NCBI GenBank assembly: GCA_037442365.1
Contig: JBBIQK010000003.1
Coordinates: forward strand, 41,963-105,962
Origin: GBS-DC sp037442365
Lineage (GTDB): Bacteria > Armatimonadota > Fimbriimonadia > Fimbriimonadales > GBS-DC
Direction of reading: 5' to 3'
DNA: 64,000 bases
Of the stretch, positions 1 to 8,247 are shown in pieces. Under the pieces are notes generated by a model. That model was not told the DNA's origin and did no database searches. It saw only the letters and a program-made list of their open reading frames with translations. Numbering within the stretch: the first letter of the stretch is position 1; each line of letters begins with the position of its first letter. The position numbers were made by a program, and so were the translations under genes.

Positions 1-656
1 GGCGCCAGCACGCCGAGCAGTCCGACGGCCCCATACGCCTGGAGCGCCGCCATTGCCAGAAAGGAAATCGGGGTCATCAACGCCACATCACGGGGCAGGC
101 TCAGAACCGTCTGCGCCAGCACCCAGCGCGCACGCACGCCTTCCGCCAGCGCCACCGTTATACTCATCAACACGGCGTTGATGAGCATGTAGGTCGCTAA
201 CCCCAGCATTAACGCGCCCAGCGCCTGGAGGCTCCACACCCCCGATTCGGGGTTGAACACCGCCGCCGTCGCTATGCCAGCGCCCGATGCGCTCAGGACG
301 CTCTGGAAAGTATTGATCGCGACCCACCGCGGATGCGTCGCGCGCGACGACACCATCACAGCGCCTGCAACGAGGGTCGTCAATGCATCCAGCCAGACAC
401 CGAACTGTGCCCCATACACCAGCATGACGGCAATCACAATCGGCATGCTGACACTGAGCCAGACGCCCCGATCGTTGTATTCAGGGCGAAGAGGGTAGCG
501 TATCAACAGCAACTCGGCGGCTATTGCCAGCAACGCCACAGTGCCAAGCGCACCCAGCAGGTGCTCCCGAATCAGCGGCGCGCCCGCCAGCGCCAGTGCG
601 CCCGTGGCAGCCACGCCTGAAATGACCATCCAGACTCCGATCCGCTTCCGTCGCAT
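1..656 (-). CDS. Polytopic membrane protein, C-terminus beyond the left edge
   Basis: An open minus-strand frame without a stop runs from an ATG at 656 to the window edge, giving 218 residues. It is almost wholly hydrophobic, with about five or six membrane segments (residues about 10-28, 34-52, 70-100, 120-140, 150-172, 195-215) separated by short basic loops. The layout (a YPL/YNDRG loop after the second helix, then helices with Asn in the NAVLM segment) resembles the N-terminal sensor region that precedes HD-GYP or GGDEF output domains in some thermophiles, but the output domain would lie outside the window, so this is a guess. The ATG has only a weak ribosome site (CTGGAA); an in-frame TTG lies 24 nt upstream. 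The small gene at 707-838 precedes it on the same strand. Confidence 0.7.
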   Translation of the reverse strand, partial: MRRKRIGVWMVISGVAATGALALAGAPLIREHLLGALGTVALLAIAAELLLIRYPLRPEYNDRGVWLSVSMPIVIAVMLVYGAQFGVWLDALTTLVAGAVMVSSRATHPRWVAINTFQSVLSASGAGIATAAVFNPESGVWSLQALGALMLGLATYMLINAVLMSITVALAEGVRARWVLAQTVLSLPRDVALMTPISFLAMAALQAYGAVGLLGVLA

Positions 657-706
657 ACAATTCCAGAAGGGGCAAGGCAAGCGTCCCTACCCAGTGCCTC
701 AAAGGA

Positions 707-838
707 TTACGGAACCTGCACGACCTCAGGCGTGCGCTCCACAGGGTCGTCCCAGCGATGCGGATAGTACACCCGCTTCGCACTGGCAACAGACAGCATC
801 GCCACGACCATTGCCATCAGAATGAGCCACCGTTTCAT
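707..838 (-). CDS. Small secreted or membrane peptide, 43 aa
   Basis: This short frame has a strong ribosome site (AGGAGG, about 7 nt before ATG). The first 20 residues are a textbook signal peptide: MKRW, a hydrophobic core rich in Leu, Met, Val and Ala, then a VASA cleavage site. About 23 residues remain after cleavage, rich in Tyr, Asp, Glu and Pro (KRVYYPHRWDDP). It lies between the conserved protein at 918-1634 and the membrane protein at 1-656, all on the minus strand, so the three may be co-transcribed. I do not recognise the mature peptide. The signal peptide and ribosome site together make it more likely than a chance frame. Confidence 0.6.
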   Translation of the reverse strand: MKRWLILMAMVVAMLSVASAKRVYYPHRWDDPVERTPEVVQVP

Positions 839-917
839 CGACTGTCCCTCCTATAGTGAGAATGGTCAGCCGCTCGTGGTCGCTCCGCTCGTGCTTGCCT
901 TGCCCATGGGGTGCGCT

Positions 918-1634
918 TCAGGCGCGCCCCAAATCGTTTTCTGTGCTTGCCGCCGTGGGTTCACTGAGCTGTGCCACGGCGGTCGCCTCCATATCGGTCG
1001 GGAACGCGGACACGCGCCGATTCACAGCGTCCAGCGTCGCCAGCCCGACAGCGCGCAGGGTGTCCTGGCGGATCAGCGCGCTCCCGACCAGCAGGTCCTC
1101 GCCCTGTTCGCGCACCGCGCTCACCAGCACAATCGCGACGGGATAGCTGCCGACGGTCGCTGTGGTGGACACATCCTCCAGCCCGAACCGCTCGCACAGC
1201 CCGTGCGCCGCTTCCACGGCGCGCAGCGTCGCTGAGGCGACCAGACGCGGAATTTGCGTGCTGGCGCGCACCCCAGACGCTACGCCGCGATAGACCGTGC
1301 CGTTGCGCTCCAACAAGACCGCAACGACCGCGCGCGTCCCCTCATGGGTAATTTGAACATCCAGCCAGCGCAGGCGATTGGGGTCAGCAAGCTTCGAGGC
1401 GCTCCCCTTCTGAGCAACACTTACCTTCCGATGATCGACATGAATCCCGAAATGCGCCAGGAGCGCGGACTCCACATCGCGCACGGCTTGCTTCGGATTG
1501 CGCTCGGCTTCCACCAGCAAATGAATCTCCTGGATCAGACCGTTCTCGTCCGCGACAACCCGTGCGCCGCATACGCCGCGCAACTCCCTCAGCACACTCT
1601 CTATCTGTGTGGCGCTGTGTCTGCGATCCGGCAT
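918..1634 (-). CDS. Conserved hypothetical protein, 238 aa
   Basis: The soluble product has two parts. The N-terminal half (about 1-75) reads like a small alpha/beta domain with the phrase EIHLLVEAERNPKQAVRDVE. The C-terminal half (about 85-220) has regular beta-strand/helix alternation (RWLDVQITHEGTRAVVAVLL, then ATLRAVEAAHG). I have a sense of similar uncharacterised proteins in thermophilic Firmicutes but cannot name the family or give a function. I chose the ATG at 1634 because GGAGGAG lies 7 nt upstream; a GTG five codons earlier is in frame but lies inside that ribosome site. It diverges from the prepilin at 1865, and the 230 bp between them holds both promoters. Confidence 0.75.
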   Translation of the reverse strand: MPDRRHSATQIESVLRELRGVCGARVVADENGLIQEIHLLVEAERNPKQAVRDVESALLAHFGIHVDHRKVSVAQKGSASKLADPNRLRWLDVQITHEGTRAVVAVLLERNGTVYRGVASGVRASTQIPRLVASATLRAVEAAHGLCERFGLEDVSTTATVGSYPVAIVLVSAVREQGEDLLVGSALIRQDTLRAVGLATLDAVNRRVSAFPTDMEATAVAQLSEPTAASTENDLGRA

Positions 1635-1746
1635 GACTCTCTCCTCCACCGCCGAAAGCCGACCTATTCCTCACCCTCGCGAGTCATGCCTTCAAGATGC
1701 TGAGGAATTATACTCCCTACGCCATGCGATTCCTGCAAGAATTTCG

Positions 1747-1768
1747 GGGAATTTCGGGTTAAATTCCC
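1747..1768. promoter_or_regulatory. Inverted repeat in a divergent promoter region
   Basis: GGGAATTT (1747-1754) and AAATTCCC (1761-1768) form a perfect 8-bp inverted repeat around a 6-bp spacer. It lies between the divergent genes at 1634 (minus) and 1865 (plus), so an operator is the simplest reading. No regulator is suggested by its neighbours. The rest of 1635-1864 shows no gene. Confidence 0.35.
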
Positions 1769-1864
1769 GTAAAACTGCGTGTAGGGACGACTTTAACCGA
1801 CCGTTAATGCGTTTTTACCTGCCCTTAAACTTGCGCGAAGTAGACTTTTGCTCGGAGGTACGCC

Positions 1865-2743
1865 ATGCGCAAAAACGGTTTTACACTGATTGAACTGCTG
1901 GTTGTTATCGCGATTATCGCCATTCTTGCGGCGATTCTGTTCCCTGTGTTCGCTCAGGCGCGCGAGAGCGCACGCAAGTCGTCCTGTCTGTCCAACGCGC
2001 GTCAGATTGGGTTGGCGGGAATGATGTACGCCCAGGATTGGGATGAGATCCTGCCAGAGACGGGCTGGGTCGGTCCCTGCAGCAGCCCGACGCCGAACGC
2101 CAGCGGTGTTTACGCCATCGGCGACGACTACTTCAGCGGCGTGTTCTCGTTCCCCATCGCTAGCGGACCCTACATTAAGAATTGGAACATCTTCCAATGC
2201 CCCAGCGATCCCGACAAAGGCGGGTTCAACAAGCTGAATTCGTTCTGCTACGAGGCGCAGCTGCTGGCGGTGCGCATGCCGGGCGCGTATGCGGGCATGC
2301 GCAGCGTGGTCAATGCAATGCGCAGTGTATTCCCGCTCTCCTACGCGGGCAACTACTTCCTGAGCCGAACCTACGATCCCGGTTTCGACCGCAACAACTA
2401 TCGCGGCGAAAAGATGCGCCCGCTGGCGGGCATCAACTTCCCCTCGAACACCTTCTTTATTGCCGATGTAGGCAGCAACATCGCCTCGAACGGCAACGCC
2501 TTCGCCGCGTGGTACATCGCGCCGGGCTACGGCAACAATCAGGGCGACACGCGCTGGCGCAAGGGACGCCGCCACCAGGAAGGACGCAACTGGACCTTCT
2601 GCGACGGACACGCCAAGTTCTACAAAGACCCTGCCTTCGAGATCAATGGCGCGCCGCGCTCGCAACTGGAGATTACCTACGAGTACCAGGCGCGCGGCAT
2701 CTACACTTTCCCCGAAACCACCGGTCCCGACTACCGTCGATAA
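1865..2743 (+). CDS. Type II secretion / pilus prepilin, DUF1559 family
   Basis: The leader MRKNG is followed by a classic type IV prepilin segment (FTLIELLVVIAII), with cleavage expected between G5 and F6 and Phe methylated. The hydrophobic helix (6-29) runs into AQARESARKSSCLSNARQIG, the DUF1559 hallmark of Planctomycetes and Armatimonadota pseudopilins. The globular domain (about 45-285) ends with an H-rich region (GRRHQEGRNWTFCDGHAKF) typical of the family's H-X9-DG motif. The product is 292 residues, a normal size. GGAGGT lies 6 nt before the ATG. A strong hairpin terminator follows at 2764. It is a cell-surface or secretion component; a single-gene transcription unit. A paralogue lies at 45418-46245. 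Confidence 0.9.
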   Translation: MRKNGFTLIELLVVIAIIAILAAILFPVFAQARESARKSSCLSNARQIGLAGMMYAQDWDEILPETGWVGPCSSPTPNASGVYAIGDDYFSGVFSFPIASGPYIKNWNIFQCPSDPDKGGFNKLNSFCYEAQLLAVRMPGAYAGMRSVVNAMRSVFPLSYAGNYFLSRTYDPGFDRNNYRGEKMRPLAGINFPSNTFFIADVGSNIASNGNAFAAWYIAPGYGNNQGDTRWRKGRRHQEGRNWTFCDGHAKFYKDPAFEINGAPRSQLEITYEYQARGIYTFPETTGPDYRR

Positions 2744-2763
2744 TCTACAGACCTCCTTTACTC

Positions 2764-2797
2764 AAGGCGTCCGCCTGCCCCGCGGACGCCTTGGTGT
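2764..2797. terminator. Bidirectional terminator between prepilin and thyX
   Basis: A perfect 11-bp stem (AAGGCGTCCGC at 2764-2774, GCGGACGCCTT at 2782-2792) with a 7-nt loop lies between two convergent genes. A T-rich stretch (TTGGTGTTATT) follows on the plus side. Confidence 0.8.
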
Positions 2798-3588
2798 TAT
2801 TCTGGCTCGCGCTCAACCAGCGCGCCCCGCTTGTAGAGTTCCCACACGCGAAACACCGAGTTTTTGTGCGGGCGGATTTTGCAATGTTCGTCCTCGTTGC
2901 GCTTCTCATCGCAGTAGCCCAGCGGCACGCACTTGGGTACCAGCAGCCTGCCAAAGTACGGATCTGCCGCCATCACCTCTTTGCGAATCAGCTTGAACAG
3001 CTGCCGAATCTCCCACTGCGCTAAGGTACACAGGCGTAGCCCCGCCATGTGCAGCAGTTGGCGTAGGTTCACCGTCATAATCAGGTTCGTGGTCACGGCG
3101 TTGGGGAAGATGAACCGCGCGTCTTCGGCGGGAATGCCCTGCTCCAGGAAGCGGTGGTAAATCTCCTCGCTCACATCTCGGAACCGCTCAAACTCCTGAA
3201 GGGCGTCAGGGTTCGCTTCGATGCTGGGCGGGGTCACATATTGCGGCTCTTTGTATTTCACATAGCGCTGGCTCTGCTGGTCGAACGCCACACCGATGCG
3301 ATGGCGCACCAGCTGGTGGCTCAGCGCGCGGCTCACCCCCGCAATCGCGAAGGTGAAGCTGATATGCTCGATGGTGCTGTGATGCCCCGAATCGACCACA
3401 TGCTCAATCAAGCGCATCACCCGTTCTGGGGGCGTTTTCTCACTGACGAATTCGTCCCAGATTTGCTGGGGCGTTTTTTCGCTGTAGCAGGTGCGCGCCG
3501 CCAGATAGATCAGCCCGCGATAATACTTGCGAATCGTCTCCGCTTCGGGGAACACCAGCGAGACCTCCATCACGCCGCGTTTTGCCAT
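2797..3588 (-). CDS. thyX: Flavin-dependent thymidylate synthase
   Basis: ThyX makes dTMP from dUMP using methylene-tetrahydrofolate, FAD and NADPH. The signature region lies near residues 88-105: HQLVRHRIGVAFDQQSQRY, giving RHR followed by eight residues and SQR. The commoner spacing is seven residues as I recall it, so this is a slightly longer loop. HHSTIEH upstream is the conserved substrate and FAD-binding stretch, and LRQLLHMAGLRLCTLAQWEI carries the C-terminal helix with its NLR motif. The length of 263 is at the upper end for the family. The ATG at 3588 lacks a clear ribosome site; an internal ATG (codon 7) directly precedes the conserved MEVSLVFPEAE and is an alternative start. It converges on the prepilin. 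Confidence 0.93.
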   Translation of the reverse strand: MAKRGVMEVSLVFPEAETIRKYYRGLIYLAARTCYSEKTPQQIWDEFVSEKTPPERVMRLIEHVVDSGHHSTIEHISFTFAIAGVSRALSHQLVRHRIGVAFDQQSQRYVKYKEPQYVTPPSIEANPDALQEFERFRDVSEEIYHRFLEQGIPAEDARFIFPNAVTTNLIMTVNLRQLLHMAGLRLCTLAQWEIRQLFKLIRKEVMAADPYFGRLLVPKCVPLGYCDEKRNEDEHCKIRPHKNSVFRVWELYKRGALVEREPE

Positions 3589-3668
3589 ACTGCTTGTTTT
3601 CGTCGGCGACGATGAATCTCCTGCTCTCGCATGAACCGTAAGGGGGGTGTTGCATTTTTCCGCAAATT

Positions 3669-3698
3669 TTGTGCATTCGCGCCATTGCGGTGTATAGT
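3669..3698 (+). promoter_or_regulatory. Sigma70-like promoter for the tail-fibre-like gene
   Basis: TTGTGC (3669-3674) and TATAGT (3693-3698) are 18 bp apart and lie 21 bp before the ATG at 3720, leaving room for a leader with GGAGGT. Confidence 0.5.
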
Positions 3699-3719
3699 AA
3701 ACGCATGGAGGTCAGACCG

Positions 3720-5453
3720 ATGAAACGCGCTTTTGTGCTTGGGTTTGTGATTGCGCTGGCGCTTCTGTGCGTCAGCCCTGTCGTCGCGCAACCGTTCACC
3801 TATCAGGGCGTCCTCAGACAAAACGGGCAACCCGTGAACGGCACGCGCAGCATCAGCTTCAAACTCTTCACCGCGCCCACAGACGGCTCCCAGGTGGGCA
3901 GTACCCTCACCCAGAATGTAAATGTGCAGAACGGGCTGTTTACCGTAGAACTGAACTTTGGGAATGTGTGGGACGGCTCGGATCGCTACCTGGAGATTAG
4001 CGTCGGTTCCACCACGCTTTCGCCCCGTGTGAAAATCAACCCGACGCCGTATGCCAGTTATGCAGGGACTGCTTTCTTCGCCCAGCGTCCGTGGCAGACT
4101 GCAGGGAGCAACATCTTCTACAACGCGGGCAATGTAGGGATTGGTACAGGTAGTCCCAGCGAACGCCTGCATGTCAACGGCAATATCCGCCTTGCGGACG
4201 ACCGCAGCATCTTCGGGCTGGATCAGCTGGTGGGTTTCAACGACCTGTGCCTGTATGGCGATGCGATGGGTGGTCCCGATGTCTACATCGCTGCCAACGG
4301 CAATGTCGGGATTGGCACAACTAGCCCGTCGGCGCGCCTGTCGCTGGGAGGCGGCATCGCCACCAACACGAAGCTCGCCCTCTGGGACGGGGGCGCGTCA
4401 GGCGTGATGGGGTTTGGCGTGGGACCCTCCCAGTTTCGCATTCACCTGCCCAGCCCCAGCAATCGCTTCTCGTTTCTGGACGCGCCTGCAGGCAACGAAA
4501 TCCTCACCATTCAGGGCAGTGGCAATGTAGGGATTGGAATTATCAGTCCACAGGCGCGCTTGCATGTGAACGGTGGTGACGCCTTTTTCACGAACAACAA
4601 CACCATGCTCCAGGTGCTGCCTGGCAATCTGCTGGGGCAGAGTCGGGTGGGCGCTGCCACGCTGGAGATCCCTGGCGATGGCACGATTGGTGTGTGGGAT
4701 AACATGACCGTTTCGGGCACGCTGCGCGCCTACGGCAACCTGCATGTCGGGGGCAACTACTTCACGCTCGGAGGCGGTACTGACCCAACATGGAGACGCG
4801 TTTATATGAGCGTACCAGATAGAGGCGGCGGTGCCTATGTAGGATTTTTGGAAGTACTCGGAGCGAATGGGCACGGTAACGCCAAGCTTTCAAATCTGAC
4901 CGACTATCCCGATCATGGTGCCGTGACGGTTCATGATAGCAGTGGTACCGAGAGGGCAAAAATCTATATTTCCAGCAGAGGGAGAGGCACTCTCGTTGCG
5001 GAGGATAAATTCTTCCGTGAGCCAGACCCTGACGACCCCACGCGCGACATCTGGTACGGCTGTATCGAGGGTCCCGAACTCGCGATGTATGTGCGCGGCA
5101 CGGCGCGGCTCGTCAACGGGCGCGCCCGCGTCGAACTGCCCGACCACTTCCGCAAACTCGCCGACGAACAGGGCATGACCGTGCAGCTGACCCCTCTCTC
5201 GCCTGAGTCTAAAGGCTTGTGCGTTGTGCGCAAGGGGCTGGATGGGATTGAAGTTGCGGAGCTGCTGAACGGGCGGGGCAACTACGAGTTTGACTGGGAA
5301 GTGAAAGCCGTGCGCAAAGACCATCGCGACTTCCGCGTGTACCGCCCGTGGGATGAAGTCCTGATTGCAGGCGACGACCCCGCGCAGGCGTGGGAAGCGC
5401 GCCTGAAGTCCATCGAAGCGCGCAAAGCCCGACAACAGGAGGTGAATCCATGA
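3720..5453 (+). CDS. Secreted protein with tail-fibre-type GNVGIGT repeats
   Basis: The start at 3720 gives a clean signal peptide (MKRAFVLGFVIALALLCVSPVVAQ); GGAGGT lies 8 nt upstream, so the longer upstream frame is rejected. The mature N-terminus has the FTYQGVLRQNGQPVNG domain common in secreted proteins of this phylum. Three GNVGIGT(x)xSPxxRL units follow (about residues 137, 195, 265), a motif of phage-tail-fibre and adhesin-like proteins. The C-terminal 130 residues (WYGCIEGPELAMYVRGTARL to GNYEFDWEVKAVRK) form a conserved module that, in related proteins, ends such fibres. It is likely an exported or cell-surface fibre; no ligand can be inferred. It overlaps the next gene by 4 nt (ATGA), so the two are probably made together. 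Confidence 0.8.
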   Translation: MKRAFVLGFVIALALLCVSPVVAQPFTYQGVLRQNGQPVNGTRSISFKLFTAPTDGSQVGSTLTQNVNVQNGLFTVELNFGNVWDGSDRYLEISVGSTTLSPRVKINPTPYASYAGTAFFAQRPWQTAGSNIFYNAGNVGIGTGSPSERLHVNGNIRLADDRSIFGLDQLVGFNDLCLYGDAMGGPDVYIAANGNVGIGTTSPSARLSLGGGIATNTKLALWDGGASGVMGFGVGPSQFRIHLPSPSNRFSFLDAPAGNEILTIQGSGNVGIGIISPQARLHVNGGDAFFTNNNTMLQVLPGNLLGQSRVGAATLEIPGDGTIGVWDNMTVSGTLRAYGNLHVGGNYFTLGGGTDPTWRRVYMSVPDRGGGAYVGFLEVLGANGHGNAKLSNLTDYPDHGAVTVHDSSGTERAKIYISSRGRGTLVAEDKFFREPDPDDPTRDIWYGCIEGPELAMYVRGTARLVNGRARVELPDHFRKLADEQGMTVQLTPLSPESKGLCVVRKGLDGIEVAELLNGRGNYEFDWEVKAVRKDHRDFRVYRPWDEVLIAGDDPAQAWEARLKSIEARKARQQEVNP

Positions 5454-5854
5454 GAACCCTGATGCTGTGTGCGATTCTTGCGACACTGATAGGCGTCGCC
5501 TGCGCCCAGTCAGGCGGCGGCTACGACCTGAGCTGGTGGACGATTGACGGCGGCGGGGTCACCTTCGCCACAGGCGGCAGCTTCAACATGGGCGGCACGG
5601 TCGGTCAGCCCGACGCGAGCAGTGCGCTTACGGGGGGCAGCTACAGCCTCACGGGGGGCTTCTGGTTCGCGCCCGCGTGTGTGCCTACCAACGGCGATGT
5701 GGACGGCAGCGGCTGCGTGGACGACGCCGACCTATTGCAGGTGCTGTTCGCCTTCGGCGCGACAGGCGCCAACCCCGCCGATGTGAACTGCGACGCCTCT
5801 GTCGACGACGCCGACCTGCTGATTGTGCTGTTCAACTTCGGTAGTGGCTGTTGA
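5450..5854 (+). CDS. Small secreted protein with dockerin-like tail
   Basis: A signal peptide (MRTLMLCAILATLIGVACAQ) precedes a Gly-rich beta domain (YDLSWWTIDGGG, GGSFNMGGTVGQPDASS, GGSYSLTGGFWFAP) typical of bacterial proteins that display short T-G-G strands. The last 50 residues hold two calcium-binding dockerin-like repeats (GDVDGSGCVDDADLLQVLFA and DVNCDASVDDADLLIVLFNF). The start was chosen for the ATGA overlap with the upstream fibre gene and the CAGGAGGTGA just before it. The same double repeat ends four other secreted proteins here (31036, 43826, 46304, 52819). The 3' end is antisense to the 3' end of the regulator at 5732-7144 over 123 bp, which is unusual. Confidence 0.85.
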   Translation: MRTLMLCAILATLIGVACAQSGGGYDLSWWTIDGGGVTFATGGSFNMGGTVGQPDASSALTGGSYSLTGGFWFAPACVPTNGDVDGSGCVDDADLLQVLFAFGATGANPADVNCDASVDDADLLIVLFNFGSGC

Positions 5855-7144
5855 AAAGCGCCCCAGCACACGCCGGCGCCAGACCGCCGCGTGAGTCGCC
5901 CGCGACGCGCTGAACCGCTGGAGTCGGAGCCGCCACGCCTGCGCCTCCGACTCCAGCCCACACTGGCACAGTACGCGCACCCACACCAGCGATTTATTAA
6001 TGCACTGCTGGACGCGCTGCTCTTCGGGATCTGCCAGCACGGGATTGTCCTGCAGCACGCGCAGCGCCTGCTCGCTATGTCCGAGATTCGCCAGCACCAG
6101 CGCGTCGGAGAGGAGGATGTTCGGGTCTTCGTCGAGCCAGGGGCGGCTGCGTTGCTGGGCGGTGGCGTGGGCGTCGTGCGCCTCGCGTCGATAGCGCGAG
6201 AAGCTCAGGTACTCCGTGATGTTGCGCCAGAACCATGCGGCGTGTTCGGGGGCGTACCGCTCGGCGTGGGGGAGCCAGCGGCGCAGAATCTCGACGCCCT
6301 CCAGCGGCGCGAGGCGCGTCCCGCATTCCGACGCGCCTTTCGCCTGCGCGTGGATGATGTAGAACCACTGGGGCGGCATCGGCTCCGTAGAGTCCATCAG
6401 TCGCAGGGCGCGGTAGACCGACGCTTGCGCGTCCTGCACACGCGCCTGCTCCACCAGGTAGCCGCAGTGGTAGGCGAAGGCGTCGATGAGCAGGCGCTTC
6501 GGTGCGCGGTTCGAACGCACCATCTGCCACAATCGTCCCTGAATGCCGCGATAGAGCAGGTCGGTTAGCTCCGGGGCGATGACGACCTCGTGGCGGCTGA
6601 GCGCCGTCAGCAGTTCGGCGATGTCGGCAGGCGACGAGGCTTCGATGGGCAGCCACACCAGCACGCCCTGCCCGCCCTGCAGCGCCTGATGCTCTTCGGG
6701 GCTTGCGCCCAGCGCCTCGCAGAGCCGCGCCAGCTGCTCCGTGGAGGGCCAGCTCTCGGAACGCTCCCAGCGGCTCACCGTGCTGACCGTCACGCCCAGA
6801 TGCAGCGCGACTCGCTCCTGAGTCCAGCCGCGGCGTTCCCGCAGCGCGTGCAACAGTTCGCCCCCCATCGGCGCTGTGCCGTCCAGCAGGGAGCCGCCGT
6901 TCACAGCGCCCGCCGCCAGCGGCGCGGCGCGTGGGGCGTTCAGCAACTGCCACGCACAGGCGCGCTCGTGCCCCCGCGCCTGCAGGGCGTTTAACACCGC
7001 CTCCAGCTCGTACACGCGCGGCAGAGTCGCGCCCGACTCCCAGCGGCTCAGAGTCGAGGCGCTCACTCTCGAAGCGCGCGCCAGCTGGCGCAACGACAGT
7101 CCCCTCGACGCACGCAGGCGACGCAAATGCTCTGCCAGACCCAT
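5732..7144 (-). CDS. Transcriptional regulator with two XRE-type HTH domains
   Basis: Two Cro/C1-type helix-turn-helix domains are visible: residues about 3-58 (LRRLRASRGLSLRQLARASR, VSASTLSRWESGATLP) and about 93-150 (LRERRGWTQERVALHLGVTV, STVSRWERSESWP). A long helical region follows (about 165-430) with TPR-like periodicity, the kind of sensor found in multi-helix regulators. Twin HTH domains in one chain suggest binding to a direct or inverted repeat without dimerisation; that is inference. The C-terminal 40 residues are read antisense through the dockerin tail of the preceding gene, so the native C-terminus may be poorly conserved. TATAAT at 7164-7169 and GGGGAG before the ATG support the start. 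Confidence 0.8.
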   Translation of the reverse strand: MGLAEHLRRLRASRGLSLRQLARASRVSASTLSRWESGATLPRVYELEAVLNALQARGHERACAWQLLNAPRAAPLAAGAVNGGSLLDGTAPMGGELLHALRERRGWTQERVALHLGVTVSTVSRWERSESWPSTEQLARLCEALGASPEEHQALQGGQGVLVWLPIEASSPADIAELLTALSRHEVVIAPELTDLLYRGIQGRLWQMVRSNRAPKRLLIDAFAYHCGYLVEQARVQDAQASVYRALRLMDSTEPMPPQWFYIIHAQAKGASECGTRLAPLEGVEILRRWLPHAERYAPEHAAWFWRNITEYLSFSRYRREAHDAHATAQQRSRPWLDEDPNILLSDALVLANLGHSEQALRVLQDNPVLADPEEQRVQQCINKSLVWVRVLCQCGLESEAQAWRLRLQRFSASRATHAAVWRRRVLGRFSTATTEVEQHNQQVGVVDRGVAVHIGGVGACRAEGEQHLQ

Positions 7145-7163
7145 GCGCGTACTCCCCAGTAGT

Positions 7164-7169
7164 ATTATA
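7164..7169 (-). promoter_or_regulatory. -10 element of the twin-HTH regulator gene
   Basis: TATAAT on the minus strand ends 19 bp before the ATG at 7144. The gap to the divergent CAP gene is only 65 bp, so both promoters share this space. Confidence 0.55.
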
Positions 7170-7195
7170 ACACACTTCTGCAGAAGGCTCTCTCA

Positions 7196-7203
7196 GGTAC
7201 ACT
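7196..7203 (+). promoter_or_regulatory. -10 element (GGTACACT) six bases before the CAP gene
   Basis: GGTACACT ends 6 nt before the ATG at 7210, so the transcript would begin at or next to the start codon. No ribosome site is present, consistent with leaderless translation. Confidence 0.45.
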
Positions 7204-7209
7204 TCGATT

Positions 7210-7671
7210 ATGCCACAAATACGCCGGGAAAGTCGAGAGCCAACGCCACAACAGCTGCGCCAGCTGGAACAGCGCGTCCATCGGCTGATTAACGAGCAGC
7301 GCACGCGCGCGAAACTGCCCGCGCTGGTCTGGCACGAACAGGTCGCTCAGGCGGCGCGCGACCACAGCAAAAACATGGCGGAGCGCAACTTTTTTGACCA
7401 TCACGACCCACGCATGGGCAATGTGGATCGGCGATTGAATCGGTTCCGTATCGCATGGCGCGCCTGCGGCGAGAATATTTTTATGCTTTCGGGCTACAGC
7501 AACCCCGCGCAGGTCGCCGTCGAGGGGTGGATGGACAGTCCGGGACATCGCGCCAACATCCTGTATCGGGAGTTCACCCACGCAGGGGTGGGAATCTACT
7601 ATCGCCCGCGCGACAGGTGTTATTACCTGACTCAAATCTTTATCCGCCCGCCTGAGGGAACCAGACGCTAA
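7210..7671 (+). CDS. CAP/SCP domain protein
   Basis: The 153-residue product is almost entirely one CAP (cysteine-rich secretory/antigen 5/PR-1) domain: LINEQRTRAKLPALVWHEQV, then ARDHSKNMAERNFFDHHDPR (the HNxxR-type region with the first His), CGENI (the GENI motif) and VEGWMDSPGHRANIL (the canonical GHxxNI box with the second His). Family members are mostly extracellular, but no signal peptide precedes this domain, so it is either cytosolic or exported by another route. The start has no ribosome site; a -10-like GGTACACT lies 6 nt upstream, pointing to leaderless expression. Confidence 0.88.
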   Translation: MPQIRRESREPTPQQLRQLEQRVHRLINEQRTRAKLPALVWHEQVAQAARDHSKNMAERNFFDHHDPRMGNVDRRLNRFRIAWRACGENIFMLSGYSNPAQVAVEGWMDSPGHRANILYREFTHAGVGIYYRPRDRCYYLTQIFIRPPEGTRR

Positions 7672-7755
7672 TCAATCGGGTATCATCATGCAGAGCCTTC
7701 CCTGCTGGGGCGACACGAGCCGTGAAGCGTTCGTCGTTCTGGAGGGCAGCACGCG

Positions 7756-8220
7756 ATGCAGGAGCGTTCCGAGCGTCTCTCGCAGGCAATCGCGCAGGCG
7801 TTAGGATGGCTGCGTGTACGCGACCTTTCGACATATGAGCTGGCGCGCCGATTAGCCGCCAGAGGATATGCCGAGTCGGAAATCAGCGAAGCGACCGAGT
7901 GGCTTTGCGCGGAGGGCTACCTGTCGGATGAACGGTTGCAGCAACGCCTGACCGAACGGTTCACTGTGGAACAGCCTTCGGGACGCCTGCGGATCGAGCA
8001 GGAGTTCGTCCGTCGTGGACTGAACCCGCCTGCACTGGAGGGCGATGAAGAGAGCCGCGCTGTGCAGGCGCTGCGCCTGCGCTTTGGCGAGCCGCCTGCC
8101 GTCTGGGTGCCGCGCCAGACCGCGCGCTGGTTCCGATTCCTGCTCCAGCGCGGCTTCGAACCCGAAGTCGCCCAGAACGCCCTGCGCCGCTGGAACCCGC
8201 GCCTGAACGACGAACTGTAG
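7756..8220 (+). CDS. recX: Regulatory protein RecX
   Basis: RecX binds RecA filaments and modulates recombination. The three-helix repeat units are visible: LRVRDLSTYELARRLAARGY, AESEISEATEWLCAEGYLSD and ERLQQRLTERF, followed by LRIEQEFVRRGLN and a C-terminal FLLQRGFEPEVAQNALRRW. The 154-residue length fits the short form of the family. GGAGGG precedes the ATG. recA is not in the window. rny starts 27 bp downstream, so the two may share a transcript. Confidence 0.88.
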   Translation: MQERSERLSQAIAQALGWLRVRDLSTYELARRLAARGYAESEISEATEWLCAEGYLSDERLQQRLTERFTVEQPSGRLRIEQEFVRRGLNPPALEGDEESRAVQALRLRFGEPPAVWVPRQTARWFRFLLQRGFEPEVAQNALRRWNPRLNDEL

Positions 8221-8247
8221 CCATCATCACGCTCAAGGAGGTTTTCT

